A DNA stretch of 64,000 bases from Nocardia aurantia (GTDB lineage Bacteria > Actinomycetota > Actinomycetes > Mycobacteriales > Mycobacteriaceae). Under the pieces are notes generated by a model. It worked only from the letters and a program-made list of their open reading frames with translations, was not told where the DNA came from and did no database searches. The position numbers and the translations under genes were made by a program. Of this stretch, positions 16,237 to 24,107 are shown piece after piece. The stretch spans positions 372,001 through 436,000 of the forward strand of contig NZ_WEGI01000002.1 of the NCBI RefSeq assembly GCF_009604425.1, in the 5' to 3' direction. Numbering within the stretch: the stretch's first letter is position 1; the number at the start of each line of letters is the position of its first letter.

Positions 16237-16704
16237 TCACTCCACCTGGACGAAAGTGTCGCAGTACAGGCCCCGTACGGTGCTCGCCTGGTCGAGCACG
16301 ACCCTGCCGTCGACCCGCACCGTGCAGTGCAGGTCGGCGCCGGGGTCGGTGTAACCGAAAACGCTCACTTCGAACGGCGAGTCGGCGGTCACCGGCCGAG
16401 CGACGTGGAACGGGGTTTTCGGATTCACCTTCGCGCCTCCGAGGTGATTCTCCGAGGCGATCTTCCAGGTCATGTTCACCACGTCGCCGCTGCCGTGCAC
16501 GTCGATGGTCACAAGGTAGGTCTTCGCGTTCTGTCGGACGAGGCGGCCGGTGGCTCCGTCGAGCGAGACACCGACCGGGCGCACCGCGGATCCGGTGGCG
16601 GCGGCCGGGGGTACCGGGGCGGGTAGCCCTGGGCCGGAAACATCTGCCCCGCAACCGGATACGAGCAATGCCGCGGCTGCTGCGGCGACGACAACGAGTT
16701 TCAT
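16237..16704 (-). CDS. Putative lipoprotein, MmpS-like beta domain
   Basis: 155 residues. The lipoprotein signal has lipobox VSGC (Cys18), so the protein is anchored outside the membrane. After a Pro/Ala linker the domain YLVTIDVHGSGDVVNMTWK ... PFEVSVFGYTDPGADLHCTVRVDGRVV ... LYCDTFVQVE is beta-rich with two cysteines. Its order resembles the soluble part of MmpS/transport-accessory proteins, but I am not certain. An AGGAGA ribosome site precedes the ATG. It lies 16 nt after the small membrane protein gene, so genes 17616-16237 on the minus strand may form one operon. Confidence 0.65.
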   Translation of the reverse strand: MKLVVVAAAAAALLVSGCGADVSGPGLPAPVPPAAATGSAVRPVGVSLDGATGRLVRQNAKTYLVTIDVHGSGDVVNMTWKIASENHLGGAKVNPKTPFHVARPVTADSPFEVSVFGYTDPGADLHCTVRVDGRVVLDQASTVRGLYCDTFVQVE

Positions 16705-16720
16705 CGAATTCTCCTGGTGG

Positions 16721-16939
16721 TCAATGTCCGGTGTGCCGGATGATGTCGAGTGCGATCGGCGCCGCGATCACGGCGATCACGATGACGATGACGAGTGCGA
16801 TGAGGGTGATCGCGCACCCTCCGGGCGAGCCGCCACGCGCGAGCCGCGCCGAGTCGTCCGCCGTTCGGCGGGCCCGGTGCAGTGCGTCCATGGCCTGACG
16901 GTTGGCGTTCTGCTGGTTCTGCCATCCGGGATTGGTCAC
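16721..16939 (-). CDS. Small single-pass membrane protein
   Basis: 72 residues of unknown function. The N-terminal half is polar and Gln/Asn/Arg-rich (residues 1-38), followed by one strong hydrophobic segment at about 42-66 and a short tail. The GTG start at 16939 overlaps the stop of the isomerase-family gene (GTGA), which supports coupled translation and makes it a real gene despite its size. Confidence 0.65.
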   Translation of the reverse strand: MTNPGWQNQQNANRQAMDALHRARRTADDSARLARGGSPGGCAITLIALVIVIVIAVIAAPIALDIIRHTGH

Positions 16940-17616
16940 GAGTTCGCCGCCCTTTCGTGCGGTGCGGGCGCACGCCGGGAGCGGGTGAGCCGGTCGATCG
17001 CGAAATCGGTTCCGTCGCCGGTGAGTTCGTGCCGCAGCGCCGTCCGGCCGGTGACGAGCAACAGCAGCGCCAGGACGGGTCCGCGGATCTCCCGGCCCGC
17101 GCCGAATTCCCAGTCGATGTCGGTGGCGCGCAGGCGTAGGCCGTCGAGGCGGTGAGCGTCCCAGATGGGCCGGCCGATGCCGGCGGCCGTCGTCGCGGCG
17201 GCCGCCACCGCGGCCGGTTCGGTGGTGAGTGTGCGCCCCAACGGAATCGCGATGTCCTGGCCGTGCACGATGATGTCGAACAGGATGTTGCGATAGTTGG
17301 TCGGACCCGGCAACCGGCGCGACGCGGCCTGATCACGAATCTGGGAAACCAGCTCGGCGACAGGATGTTTCGCGTGCGCGACCGTGAGCCGATCGATCAT
17401 CCGGTTGTAATCACCCCGAGCGCGCAGACCGGCCGCCAACAGGGTGCGCAGCGGCATCGGCTGCGGCGTGAGCGCGATGTGCGCGGCGACATCCCGGACC
17501 CGCCAGCCCGCGCACAGTGACGGCGCCGCCCATTCCTCCGGTGTCAGCTCCGTGAGCAGACCGGCGATCGCGAGCCGCTGCCGCTCGATCGCCGCCCAAC
17601 TGCTTTCCCGATCCAT
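16936..17616 (-). CDS. Maleylpyruvate isomerase/mycothiol-dependent family protein (DinB-like)
   Basis: 226 residues. The N-terminal four-helix DinB/MDMPI-type domain carries the typical LCAGWRVRDVAAHIALTP block (about residues 34-51) with one metal-ligand His, and a second ligand segment FDIIVHGQDIAIPLG near 113. In known members a divalent metal and a thiol cofactor (mycothiol in actinobacteria) are used for isomerisation or S-transfer. The substrate here is unknown. The gene is divergent from a MarR gene across an 85-nt region with two palindromes, so it is the probable target of that regulator. It overlaps the small membrane protein gene downstream. Confidence 0.82.
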   Translation of the reverse strand: MDRESSWAAIERQRLAIAGLLTELTPEEWAAPSLCAGWRVRDVAAHIALTPQPMPLRTLLAAGLRARGDYNRMIDRLTVAHAKHPVAELVSQIRDQAASRRLPGPTNYRNILFDIIVHGQDIAIPLGRTLTTEPAAVAAAATTAAGIGRPIWDAHRLDGLRLRATDIDWEFGAGREIRGPVLALLLLVTGRTALRHELTGDGTDFAIDRLTRSRRAPAPHERAANS

Positions 17617-17636
17617 CCGAACCCCCTGTCATATTG

Positions 17637-17675
17637 GTCAGTGTCTCTGACTAATTTTGGTCAGCTATCCTGACC
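17637..17675. promoter_or_regulatory. Two tandem palindromic operators between isomerase-family gene and marR
   Basis: GTCAG-N5-CTGAC occurs at 17637-17651 and again at 17660-17674; the second copy extends to GGTCAG/CTGACC (17659-17675). The spacing between centres is 23 bp, about two helical turns. Both lie in the 85-nt divergent promoter region, which is the usual place and size for MarR dimer sites. Confidence 0.65.
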
Positions 17676-17701
17676 ACTGTCAAGAGCGGGAAGGGAACCG
17701 G

Positions 17702-18139
17702 ATGGCCGACGACGAGATGAACGTGGGACTGTCGATGTTCATCGCCTACCGGTCGATGGAGCAGCGCACCTTCGCCGCCCTCGCCGAGGCCGGCTACGGC
17801 GACATCACCGTCGCCCAGGGCCGGGTCGCCGCCCGGATCGGCCCGGAAGGTACCCGGCTCACCGAACTCGCCGAGCAGGCACAGATCACCAAGCAGACCG
17901 CCGGATTCCTCGTCGACCAGCTCGAACGCGCGAATTACGTCGAGCGGGTACCGGACCCGGCCGACGCGCGAGCCCGCCTGGTGCGGCTCACCGAACGCGG
18001 CCTGGCGATGGCGACCTTCGCCAACAACGCCTCGACCGCCGTCGAACAGGAGTGGGCCGCCCATCTGGGCCGCCCGCGGATGCGCCAATTGCACGACATC
18101 ATGGCGCGACTCCGCGAAATCACCGACCCGTACCGCTGA
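17702..18139 (+). CDS. MarR-family transcriptional regulator
   Basis: 145 residues. The winged helix spans about residues 30-100: LTELAEQAQITKQTAGFLVDQLERANYVERVPDPADARARLVRLTERG, with the typical DxRxR wing. It would act as a dimer and probably represses itself and the divergent isomerase-family operon through the GTCAG-N5-CTGAC sites. The ATG at 17702 is chosen because GAAGGGA lies upstream; the frame is open to 17657 but that start would lie inside the operator region. The ligand is unknown. Confidence 0.88.
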   Translation: MADDEMNVGLSMFIAYRSMEQRTFAALAEAGYGDITVAQGRVAARIGPEGTRLTELAEQAQITKQTAGFLVDQLERANYVERVPDPADARARLVRLTERGLAMATFANNASTAVEQEWAAHLGRPRMRQLHDIMARLREITDPYR

Positions 18140-18282
18140 CGAGCCGGTCGCGCGTCACCGGGAGCCGTGGAAGTTCATCGGGTAGTAGCGAAAGGTGGCC
18201 GCCTGCCCCGCGCCGGGCTGCCCCGCGGGAACCGCTCCGGTCCCGGTGGCGATACCGATTCCCGCACAACGGTATGCCCTGT

Positions 18283-18373
18283 TAGCGTCGCAGCCGTGAG
18301 TACGGATCCGAGCGGCCGGGTCACCCCGAACCGGGTGATGTGCTGCCCGACGGCGTCGAAACCGGCAGCGTGA
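18283..18373 (+). CDS. Possible leaderless small ORF (25 residues) with a Cys-Cys pair
   Basis: The coding part is 18296-18373. A -10 element TAGCGT at 18283-18288 ends 7 nt before a GTG, the layout of a leaderless mRNA. The peptide starts MSTDPSGRV and contains MCCP near its end. It finishes a few bases before the HAD gene, in a different frame, so it could be an upstream regulatory ORF for that gene. Its small size and lack of homologues known to me make this tentative; the GTG may be chance. Confidence 0.3.
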
Positions 18374-18398
18374 TCCCGTGATCGCCGACGATCGCGAC

Positions 18399-18896
18399 AT
18401 GACCGGCCGAACCCGACGCCCGTTGATCTTCCTCGACGTCGACGGCCCGCTTCTTCCCTTCGGGACCGACCCCCAGGGTCGATCGCGGGAGGTCGTCGCG
18501 GACTCCCGGCTGTCGCGGCTGACCCCCGAGCTGGGGCGACGGCTGGCAGCGCTGCCCGGTGAGCTGGTGTGGGCCACCACCTGGGAGGACGAGGCCAACA
18601 TCGAGATCGCGCCGCGGATCGGGCTTTCACCGCTACCGGTCGTGCGCTGGCCCGTCCCCTCCGCCGAACACGAACACGAGGACCGTTGGTTCGGGTTGTG
18701 CTGGAAGACAAGGACATTGGTGCACCAGGCGGCCGGCCGCCCGTTCGCGTGGATCGACGACGAGATCACCGATGCCGACCGGGACTGGGTCGGCTCCCAT
18801 CATCCCGATCGCGCGTTCCTGCACCGGGTCGAGTCCCACCGCGGACTCGGCGACGGCGATTTCGCGGCGCTCGACACCTGGCTGCGCGCCGCCTGA
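18399..18896 (+). CDS. HAD-like hydrolase family protein
   Basis: 165 residues from ATG 18399; a GTG at 18378 in frame is the alternative, and neither has a clear ribosome site. Motif I is IFLDVDGPL (Asp nucleophile and Asp+2). WATTWEDEAN is in the place of motif II, and the lysine of WKTRTL and the acidic pair IDDEITDAD correspond to motifs III and IV. This compact form without a cap is common in actinobacteria and annotated as HAD domain protein or secreted acid phosphatase-like; the substrate is unknown. The region 18140-18295 upstream has no gene that I can support. Confidence 0.75.
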   Translation: MTGRTRRPLIFLDVDGPLLPFGTDPQGRSREVVADSRLSRLTPELGRRLAALPGELVWATTWEDEANIEIAPRIGLSPLPVVRWPVPSAEHEHEDRWFGLCWKTRTLVHQAAGRPFAWIDDEITDADRDWVGSHHPDRAFLHRVESHRGLGDGDFAALDTWLRAA

Positions 18897-19080
18897 TCAC
18901 CTGCGCCCCATGGGATTCGGCGCGAAATCCCGGATCGGCCGGCAGGGATTCGGTCGATGATCCTCGCAATCGTTCTGCTGCGCACCGACTCCGCCGGCGT
19001 CGGGTGCCGACCTCCCATGACCAGCACCGATCCGAAGCGAGCAGAGTCCGAGCGAATACAGCTCGGTACCCAGCGCCCGC

Positions 19081-19902
19081 TCACCCGTGGGCGAACCGGA
19101 ACCCGGTGGCCCGCAACCGGGCCGAGCTGACCGGCACCTCGGGCGATCCGATCTCGCCGCGATAGGTCAATGCGGGAAGTCCTGCCGCGGTGCAGATCTC
19201 GGCGAACGCCTGCTCGTTGGTCGGTGGGACGACCGTGTCCGGGTAGGCGTTGTAGATGCCGGTCAGTTCGCAGGTGACCACATGGTCCAGGGCCGCCGCG
19301 GCGTCACGATAGTCGATCCGGTACAGCAGGGCCTTCGCCGCGAAAGGAACGCTGCCGCCGAGTCTTTCGTGGGCGAACCGGATCCGGGTGGGGTAGTCCA
19401 TGTCACGGGGATGGCCGTAGACATCCGGGATACGCAGCACCGCGCCGCGTGGGGCGCCGAGCACCACCTGTTCAGCGGCGAGGAAGTTGCGGGGGGACGC
19501 GTCCGGGTCGTCGGTCGTCGGGGTGGACTCGTCGACCTCGGCGCCGGACGCCGCGCCGTACACCGATCCGGAGCCGACGAAGACCACCCGCTCGTGCAGT
19601 TCCGCTGCCACGCGGGCACTCGCCACCAGCGTGTCGGCGTATTCCGCGACCCGGGACGCCGCGTCGAAGGCGCGGGTCAGCCGCGGGCTCACCGCCAGGA
19701 CCACGGCGTCGGCACCGTCGACGGCGCGGGCCACCGCCGCCCGGTTCGAACCCCGCGCGACGACCACCTCCGTGCACACCGCGCGCAGTTCCGGGATCCG
19801 TTCGGGCGTGGTGGTCGTCCCGACCACGTTGTGCCCCGTGGTCGTCCAGCGCCGGGCCAGTTCCATGCCGACATTGCCGCAGCCGATGATCGCGTACCGC
19901 AC
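19081..19902 (-). CDS. NAD(P)-dependent epimerase/dehydratase family protein (YeeZ-like)
   Basis: 273 residues. Rossmann fold with the dinucleotide motif IIGCGNVGMEL (residues 4-14), then VVFVGSGSVYG near 118 and a lysine-free replacement of the usual YxxxK (residues NFLAAEQVV), so it belongs to the atypical extended SDRs related to E. coli YeeZ. It may bind NAD(P)H without classic dehydrogenase chemistry. The GTG at 19902 has a strong TGGAGGTG ribosome site; a longer frame to 19941 is less likely. The gene is alone and its role is unknown. Confidence 0.8.
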   Translation of the reverse strand: MRYAIIGCGNVGMELARRWTTTGHNVVGTTTTPERIPELRAVCTEVVVARGSNRAAVARAVDGADAVVLAVSPRLTRAFDAASRVAEYADTLVASARVAAELHERVVFVGSGSVYGAASGAEVDESTPTTDDPDASPRNFLAAEQVVLGAPRGAVLRIPDVYGHPRDMDYPTRIRFAHERLGGSVPFAAKALLYRIDYRDAAAALDHVVTCELTGIYNAYPDTVVPPTNEQAFAEICTAAGLPALTYRGEIGSPEVPVSSARLRATGFRFAHG

Positions 19903-19997
19903 GGACACCTCCAGAGGGAAACAGTGTTTCCCATTGTCCACCCGAGCCGCTCGTGCTGCGCGGCGAGCGCGGGCTTACTCGACGGCCGCCGCGGAGA

Positions 19998-20202
19998 TCA
20001 CCGATCGGTGCCGGGCGGGACGGTGAGGCAGAAGGGATGGCCCGAGGGATCGAGCAGTACCCGCCGGCGGTCGGGGGCGGGCCGGCAATGCGGCCTTGAC
20101 CGCGCCGCGAAAGATCGCCGCGCGCTCCGCGACATCGAGATCGGGGACGAACAGATCGAGGTGCATCTGCTGGGGCACTTCGTTACCCGGCCGATCCGGT
20201 GG
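19998..20202 (-). pseudogene. VOC-family (glyoxalase-like) remnant, frameshifted
   Basis: The minus strand encodes EVPQQMHLDLFVPDLDVAER in one frame and, after a frameshift near 20100, RRVLLDPSGHPFCLTVPPG up to a stop at 19998 in another. In intact VOC proteins of this type these two blocks are the consecutive last 60 residues. The N-terminal half is missing. It is therefore a decayed gene, left beside an intact but different VOC gene at 20280. Confidence 0.6.
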
Positions 20203-20279
20203 CCGGCGACGTGCGGTCCCACCGAAAAGTAATCCCCCGACCCAGCCCGCGTCGCCCGATCGCATGCGACACTCTCGAC

Positions 20280-20657
20280 ATGGTCGCGGCTGCTGCACCT
20301 CCGCCAGGTTTTCATTCGGTGACACCACGCATGGTGGTCGACGACGGGCGCGCCGCGGTCGCGTTCCTGCGAACGGTGTTCGGGGCCACCGGCGACATCG
20401 AGCCGGATCGACCGGCCGAAGTGCGCATCGGCGACTCGTTGGTCATGGTATCGGAATCCGGTGAACGCGAACGGTTTCCGGCCTTCCTGTACGTCTATGT
20501 CGACGACGTCGCCGCCACGTATCAGCGGGCGCTGGCCGCGGGTGCCGACCCGATGGAGGCACCGCTGGACACGCCGTACGGTGACCGCCGGGCGATGGTC
20601 CGCGACCCGTCCGGCAACGTCTTCCAGATCGCGAGCCGGCACGTGCCCACCGCTTGA
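20280..20657 (+). CDS. VOC-family protein (glyoxalase/bleomycin-resistance fold)
   Basis: 125 residues, one VOC domain with two beta-alpha-beta-beta-beta halves: TPRMVVDDGRAAVAFLRTVFGATG at the start and YVYVDDVAATYQRALAAGADP in the middle, ending GDRRAMVRDPSGNVFQIAS. This arrangement matches the PhnB-like subfamily. Metal-ligand positions are only partly kept, so the activity cannot be assigned. A GACACT hexamer 6 nt before the ATG may be a weak leaderless-type -10. It is followed after 60 nt by the hydrolase gene. Confidence 0.85.
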   Translation: MVAAAAPPPGFHSVTPRMVVDDGRAAVAFLRTVFGATGDIEPDRPAEVRIGDSLVMVSESGERERFPAFLYVYVDDVAATYQRALAAGADPMEAPLDTPYGDRRAMVRDPSGNVFQIASRHVPTA

Positions 20658-20704
20658 CGTCGAGCCGCGGCGAGTTTCCCGCCCGCCGCCGGACCACTGC
20701 TGAC

Positions 20705-20710
20705 TACCCT
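20705..20710 (+). promoter_or_regulatory. -10 element for a leaderless hydrolase mRNA
   Basis: TACCCT ends 7 nt before the ATG at 20718; no ribosome binding site is present. Confidence 0.5.
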
Positions 20711-20717
20711 GGGGCGT

Positions 20718-22112
20718 ATGGCCTCGCTGCGATCGCTGACGCTGGTTGTGCTAGTCGCCGTGCTGACGGGGGCTTGCGCCCATCAGGGCAACGGGTCCTC
20801 CGTGCCGGCCCCGGATCCGGGACTCACCGGCGACTGGAACGGCAGCCTGGATCTGCCGAATCTGCCACTGCCGGTGGGTGTTTCGTTCGCCGACGGGAGT
20901 GGCACGCTCGACATCCCGGTCCAGGGGGTGTACGCGACGCCGCTGGAGCAGGTGCGGGCGGATCCGGACGGCGTGGCCTTCCGGGCGCCGGGGTTGCCCG
21001 GTGACGTGTCGTTCCGGGGACGCTACGACCGGGGCGGTGACACGATCACGGGCACGATCACGCAGGCCGGGCGGGAGTTGCCGCTGGCGTTGCGGCGCGG
21101 GAAGGTTCCGGTGCCGCCGCGGCCGCAGGAACCGCGGGCGCCGTGGCCGTACCGGTCGGAGGATGTCACCTATCGCAGCGGTGACATCACCGTCGCGGGG
21201 ACCGTCACGGTGCCGGATTCGCCGGGACCGCATCCGGCGGTGGTGTTGATCGCGGGCAGCGGGCCCAACGATCGGGACGAGCAGATCTTCGGGCACAAAC
21301 CCTTTCTGCTGCTGGCGGATACGCTCACCCGGGCCGGATATGCCGTATTGCGCACGGACAAACGGGGAGTCGGGGGCACCGGCGGCGCGCTGAACGACGC
21401 CGATTACCGGGATCTCGCCGACGACACGGCGGCGGGGGTCGGGTATCTGCGCGGGCGGGCGGATATCGACGCCGCGCACATCGGGTTGCTCGGGCACAGC
21501 GAGGGCGGGTATCTCGCGCCGCTGGTCGCGGCGCGGGCGAACAGTGGTGTGGCGTTCGTGATTCTGATGGCGGGGCCGGCGGTCGCCGGGGCGGAGGTGC
21601 TGCTGGAGCAGAACGAGCTGATCGCGGCGGCGGCGGGGATGGGGCGCGAGGCGATCCATCATCAGCTCGAATTCGTCGGCACGCTGACCACATTGGTGCG
21701 GGCGGGAGACCTGGATGCCGCCCGGGATCTGTTCCGCGATCACACCGCCACGCTGACACCGGGCCGGGAGCAGCCGGCCGACGCGCTCGACTACTACACC
21801 TCCACGAATTTCCGGTCGTTCCTGAATTACGATCCGGGCCCGGCGTTGTCGGCGTTGCGGATACCGGTGCTCGCCTTCTTCGGCAGCAAGGATCTGCAGG
21901 TGCCGCCGGCGCAGAGCGAGCCGCCGATGCGGCGGTATCTCGGCGCCGATCCGGATGCCGAGGTCCGCGTCTTCGACGGGCTCAATCATCTGATGCAGCC
22001 CGCCGGGACGGGGGCGGTGAGCGAATACGGGAGCATCGACACCACCATCGACCCGGCGGTGCTGGATCATGTCACGGCCTGGCTGGCCGCGCGGGCGCCG
22101 GTGCGCCGTTGA
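20718..22112 (+). CDS. Secreted alpha/beta-hydrolase lipoprotein
   Basis: 464 residues. Signal peptide with lipobox LTGAC (Cys20), so a membrane-anchored extracytoplasmic enzyme. Residues about 35-125 form a separate beta-rich N-terminal domain; the alpha/beta-hydrolase domain follows (about 145-460). The nucleophile is the Ser in GLLGHSEGG near residue 261; FFGSKDLQVPP supplies the likely acid and FDGLNHLMQ the His. The block LIAGSGPNDRDEQI is typical of this hydrolase group (acyl or peptide substrates). The stop lies only 1 nt from the stop of the convergent amidohydrolase operon. Confidence 0.85.
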   Translation: MASLRSLTLVVLVAVLTGACAHQGNGSSVPAPDPGLTGDWNGSLDLPNLPLPVGVSFADGSGTLDIPVQGVYATPLEQVRADPDGVAFRAPGLPGDVSFRGRYDRGGDTITGTITQAGRELPLALRRGKVPVPPRPQEPRAPWPYRSEDVTYRSGDITVAGTVTVPDSPGPHPAVVLIAGSGPNDRDEQIFGHKPFLLLADTLTRAGYAVLRTDKRGVGGTGGALNDADYRDLADDTAAGVGYLRGRADIDAAHIGLLGHSEGGYLAPLVAARANSGVAFVILMAGPAVAGAEVLLEQNELIAAAAGMGREAIHHQLEFVGTLTTLVRAGDLDAARDLFRDHTATLTPGREQPADALDYYTSTNFRSFLNYDPGPALSALRIPVLAFFGSKDLQVPPAQSEPPMRRYLGADPDAEVRVFDGLNHLMQPAGTGAVSEYGSIDTTIDPAVLDHVTAWLAARAPVRR

Positions 22113-22113
22113 A

Positions 22114-23496
22114 TCAGGCCGCGGAACGCGGTATCGCGCAATGGATTCCGTTCTCCCCCGCGACCCGGACCATCCGATCGTGCAACTGGCGGAACGCTTC
22201 CGGGGCCAGCGGATGGGTGGAGGCGCCGTCGCCCCAGACGCGGCGGCCGCCGACGTACACCCCGCGCAGGTTGCGCAGCGAGCAGGCCAGCACGTAGGTG
22301 GCGACCGGATCCCAGATCGGGCCGAGGTCGGGGCTGCGGGGGTCGACGATCACGAAATCGGCGTATTTGCCGACCTCGAGGGATCCGACGCGGTCGGCCA
22401 CCCCGATGGCGGCGGCGCCGCCGAGGGTGTGCAGGCGCAGCATGTCGGCGGGGGTGAGGATCGTGGCGTCGGAATGCTTGGCGCGCTGCAGATACAGGCC
22501 GGTGCGCATGTTCTCGAAGGGGTCGGCGACGTCCGTGCAGGACTGGTCGTCCAGGCCGATGCCGACGCGCATACCGGCGCCGAGAAACCTTGGCACGTCC
22601 GCGATTCCGGAGCCGAGGCGGCCGTTGGACATCGGCTGCCACACCATCGCGCACCCGGTTTCGGCGGCGCGGTCGATCATGTGGTCGGTGGGGTGGACGA
22701 AGTGGCCGAAGGCGAAGTCGGGGCCGAGCGCGCCGGCCTTGTCGTACCAGTCGAATTTGGCGCGCTGGATGTCGATCTGCTCGGCGGTCTCCACGAAATG
22801 CGCCTGGTTGGTGACCCGGTGATCTCGCATCATCGCGCGTTCGCGCTCGGCGGTGACCGGCGCGGTCGACCACTGCACGCTGCCGAAGACCGAACCGCCG
22901 AGATTCAGCTCCGGCGGGACCGCCGCGGCGACGTGCTCCATCGCGAATCCGAAGGCCTGCAACGCTTCCGACTCGGGCAGTTGCTCGTCGTCCAGCCGGA
23001 CGGCATTCACGCAGCGCAGTCCGGCGTCGGCGGCGGCATCGATCTGCCGGGTGAGGAATTCGACCGGGCGGACCGCCGCCGCCTTCAGACTCGAGGTGGC
23101 GTAGTCGAATTTCGCCAGCACCCGGCTCTGGGTGAAGTTGTAGGCGGAGGTGACCCCGGCGCCGAGGAAGTCCAGCGCCCCGGCGAGGGTCAGCCAGTAG
23201 AGATCCTCGGCGCCCGCGGCCAGCAACATCTCGGTGTTGCGGGTCACCCACGGGTACAACGTGTCGTTCGGGGCCACGCCCCGCATCCCCGCGGTGAAGA
23301 TGTGGCTGTGCGCGGAGACGAAACCCGGTGCGACGAAGGCACCTTCGGCGTCCAGACGCTCCCCCGGCTGCGCGGGCGGCTCCCCCGCGCCGAGGGCGGT
23401 GATCCGGCCGCCGTCGCCGACGGTGAACCAGCCGTACAGCCACGGCTCCTCCCCCGCCACCGGTAGCAGGACGGCATTGTGCACGATCAGAGTCAT
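22114..23496 (-). CDS. Amidohydrolase (TRZ/ATZ-type, aminohydrolase)
   Basis: 460 residues, cytoplasmic metal hydrolase of the subfamily that includes triazine hydrolases, guanine deaminase and SsnA. The HxH metal motif is His63-Ser-His65 in SAHSHIF; later ligands are in FGHFVHPTDH and GLDDQSC, and the C-terminal strand SLEVGKYADFVIVDPRSP is typical. It would hydrolyse an amino or chloro group on a nitrogen ring. It is the last gene of an eight-gene operon, with its start overlapping the PNPOx-family gene (ATGA). A long open frame continues upstream inside that gene but is a shadow. The substrate is not known. Confidence 0.88.
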   Translation of the reverse strand: MTLIVHNAVLLPVAGEEPWLYGWFTVGDGGRITALGAGEPPAQPGERLDAEGAFVAPGFVSAHSHIFTAGMRGVAPNDTLYPWVTRNTEMLLAAGAEDLYWLTLAGALDFLGAGVTSAYNFTQSRVLAKFDYATSSLKAAAVRPVEFLTRQIDAAADAGLRCVNAVRLDDEQLPESEALQAFGFAMEHVAAAVPPELNLGGSVFGSVQWSTAPVTAERERAMMRDHRVTNQAHFVETAEQIDIQRAKFDWYDKAGALGPDFAFGHFVHPTDHMIDRAAETGCAMVWQPMSNGRLGSGIADVPRFLGAGMRVGIGLDDQSCTDVADPFENMRTGLYLQRAKHSDATILTPADMLRLHTLGGAAAIGVADRVGSLEVGKYADFVIVDPRSPDLGPIWDPVATYVLACSLRNLRGVYVGGRRVWGDGASTHPLAPEAFRQLHDRMVRVAGENGIHCAIPRSAA

Positions 23497-24107
23497 CCGG
23501 GCAGAACCTCCACGTTCCAAGCTGTTCCGGTGCGGCGGTAGCGGGTCCGCTGGGACGGCCCGTCGGGGTCGCCGCGCCAGAAAACGAATTCTTCGGGCCG
23601 GACGGCGAATCCGGCCCAGGTGCCCGGCGGTTCGAGATCGGCGTGCGCCGCGTCGAATTCCGCCCAGGCGGCGTGCCGGGCCTCGACCGGCAGGGTCGCC
23701 TGTTCGGGGGTGTTCAGCCAGGCCAGCAGTTGCAGATAACGGCCGCGGCGGGCGTACACCGCTCGCTCCTCGGCCGCGGTGGCCCGGGTGACGGCGCCGC
23801 GCACCAGCAGTTGCCGGCCGACCTCGGGCCAGGCCACCGCCACCGCCGCGTACGGGCGGTCCCGCAGTTCGCCGACCTTCGCCGAATCGGCGTCGGTGTG
23901 GAAATACACCGCGCCGTCGGCGAATTCGCTGAGCAGGACGTGCCGCACCCGGGGATATCCGTCCGCGCCGACGGTGGCCAGCGCCATCAGCGGCGGCGGC
24001 GCCGAACCGGGCTCCGGAATCCACAGTCCCGCCAGCCGGATCGGATCGATGGTCGTGAATTCCGCCGGGGCGCAGTCCCGCCCGAACGCCATGCTGCTCG
24101 TGATCAT
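23493..24107 (-). CDS. Pyridoxamine 5'-phosphate oxidase family flavoprotein
   Basis: 204 residues, FMN-binding split barrel. Blocks typical of PNPOx are MALATVGADGYPRVRHVLLSEFADGAVYFHTDADSAKVGELRDRPYAAVAVAWPEVGRQLLVRGAV (split across residues about 41-107) and a C-terminal FVFWRGDPDGPSQRTRYRR. The R-x-R end resembles true PdxH (RLHDR), but the operon context of catabolic genes and the variation suggest an oxidase for another amine or a nucleobase-like compound. It overlaps both neighbours by 4 nt. No vitamin B6 genes are near. Confidence 0.82.
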   Translation of the reverse strand: MITSSMAFGRDCAPAEFTTIDPIRLAGLWIPEPGSAPPPLMALATVGADGYPRVRHVLLSEFADGAVYFHTDADSAKVGELRDRPYAAVAVAWPEVGRQLLVRGAVTRATAAEERAVYARRGRYLQLLAWLNTPEQATLPVEARHAAWAEFDAAHADLEPPGTWAGFAVRPEEFVFWRGDPDGPSQRTRYRRTGTAWNVEVLPG

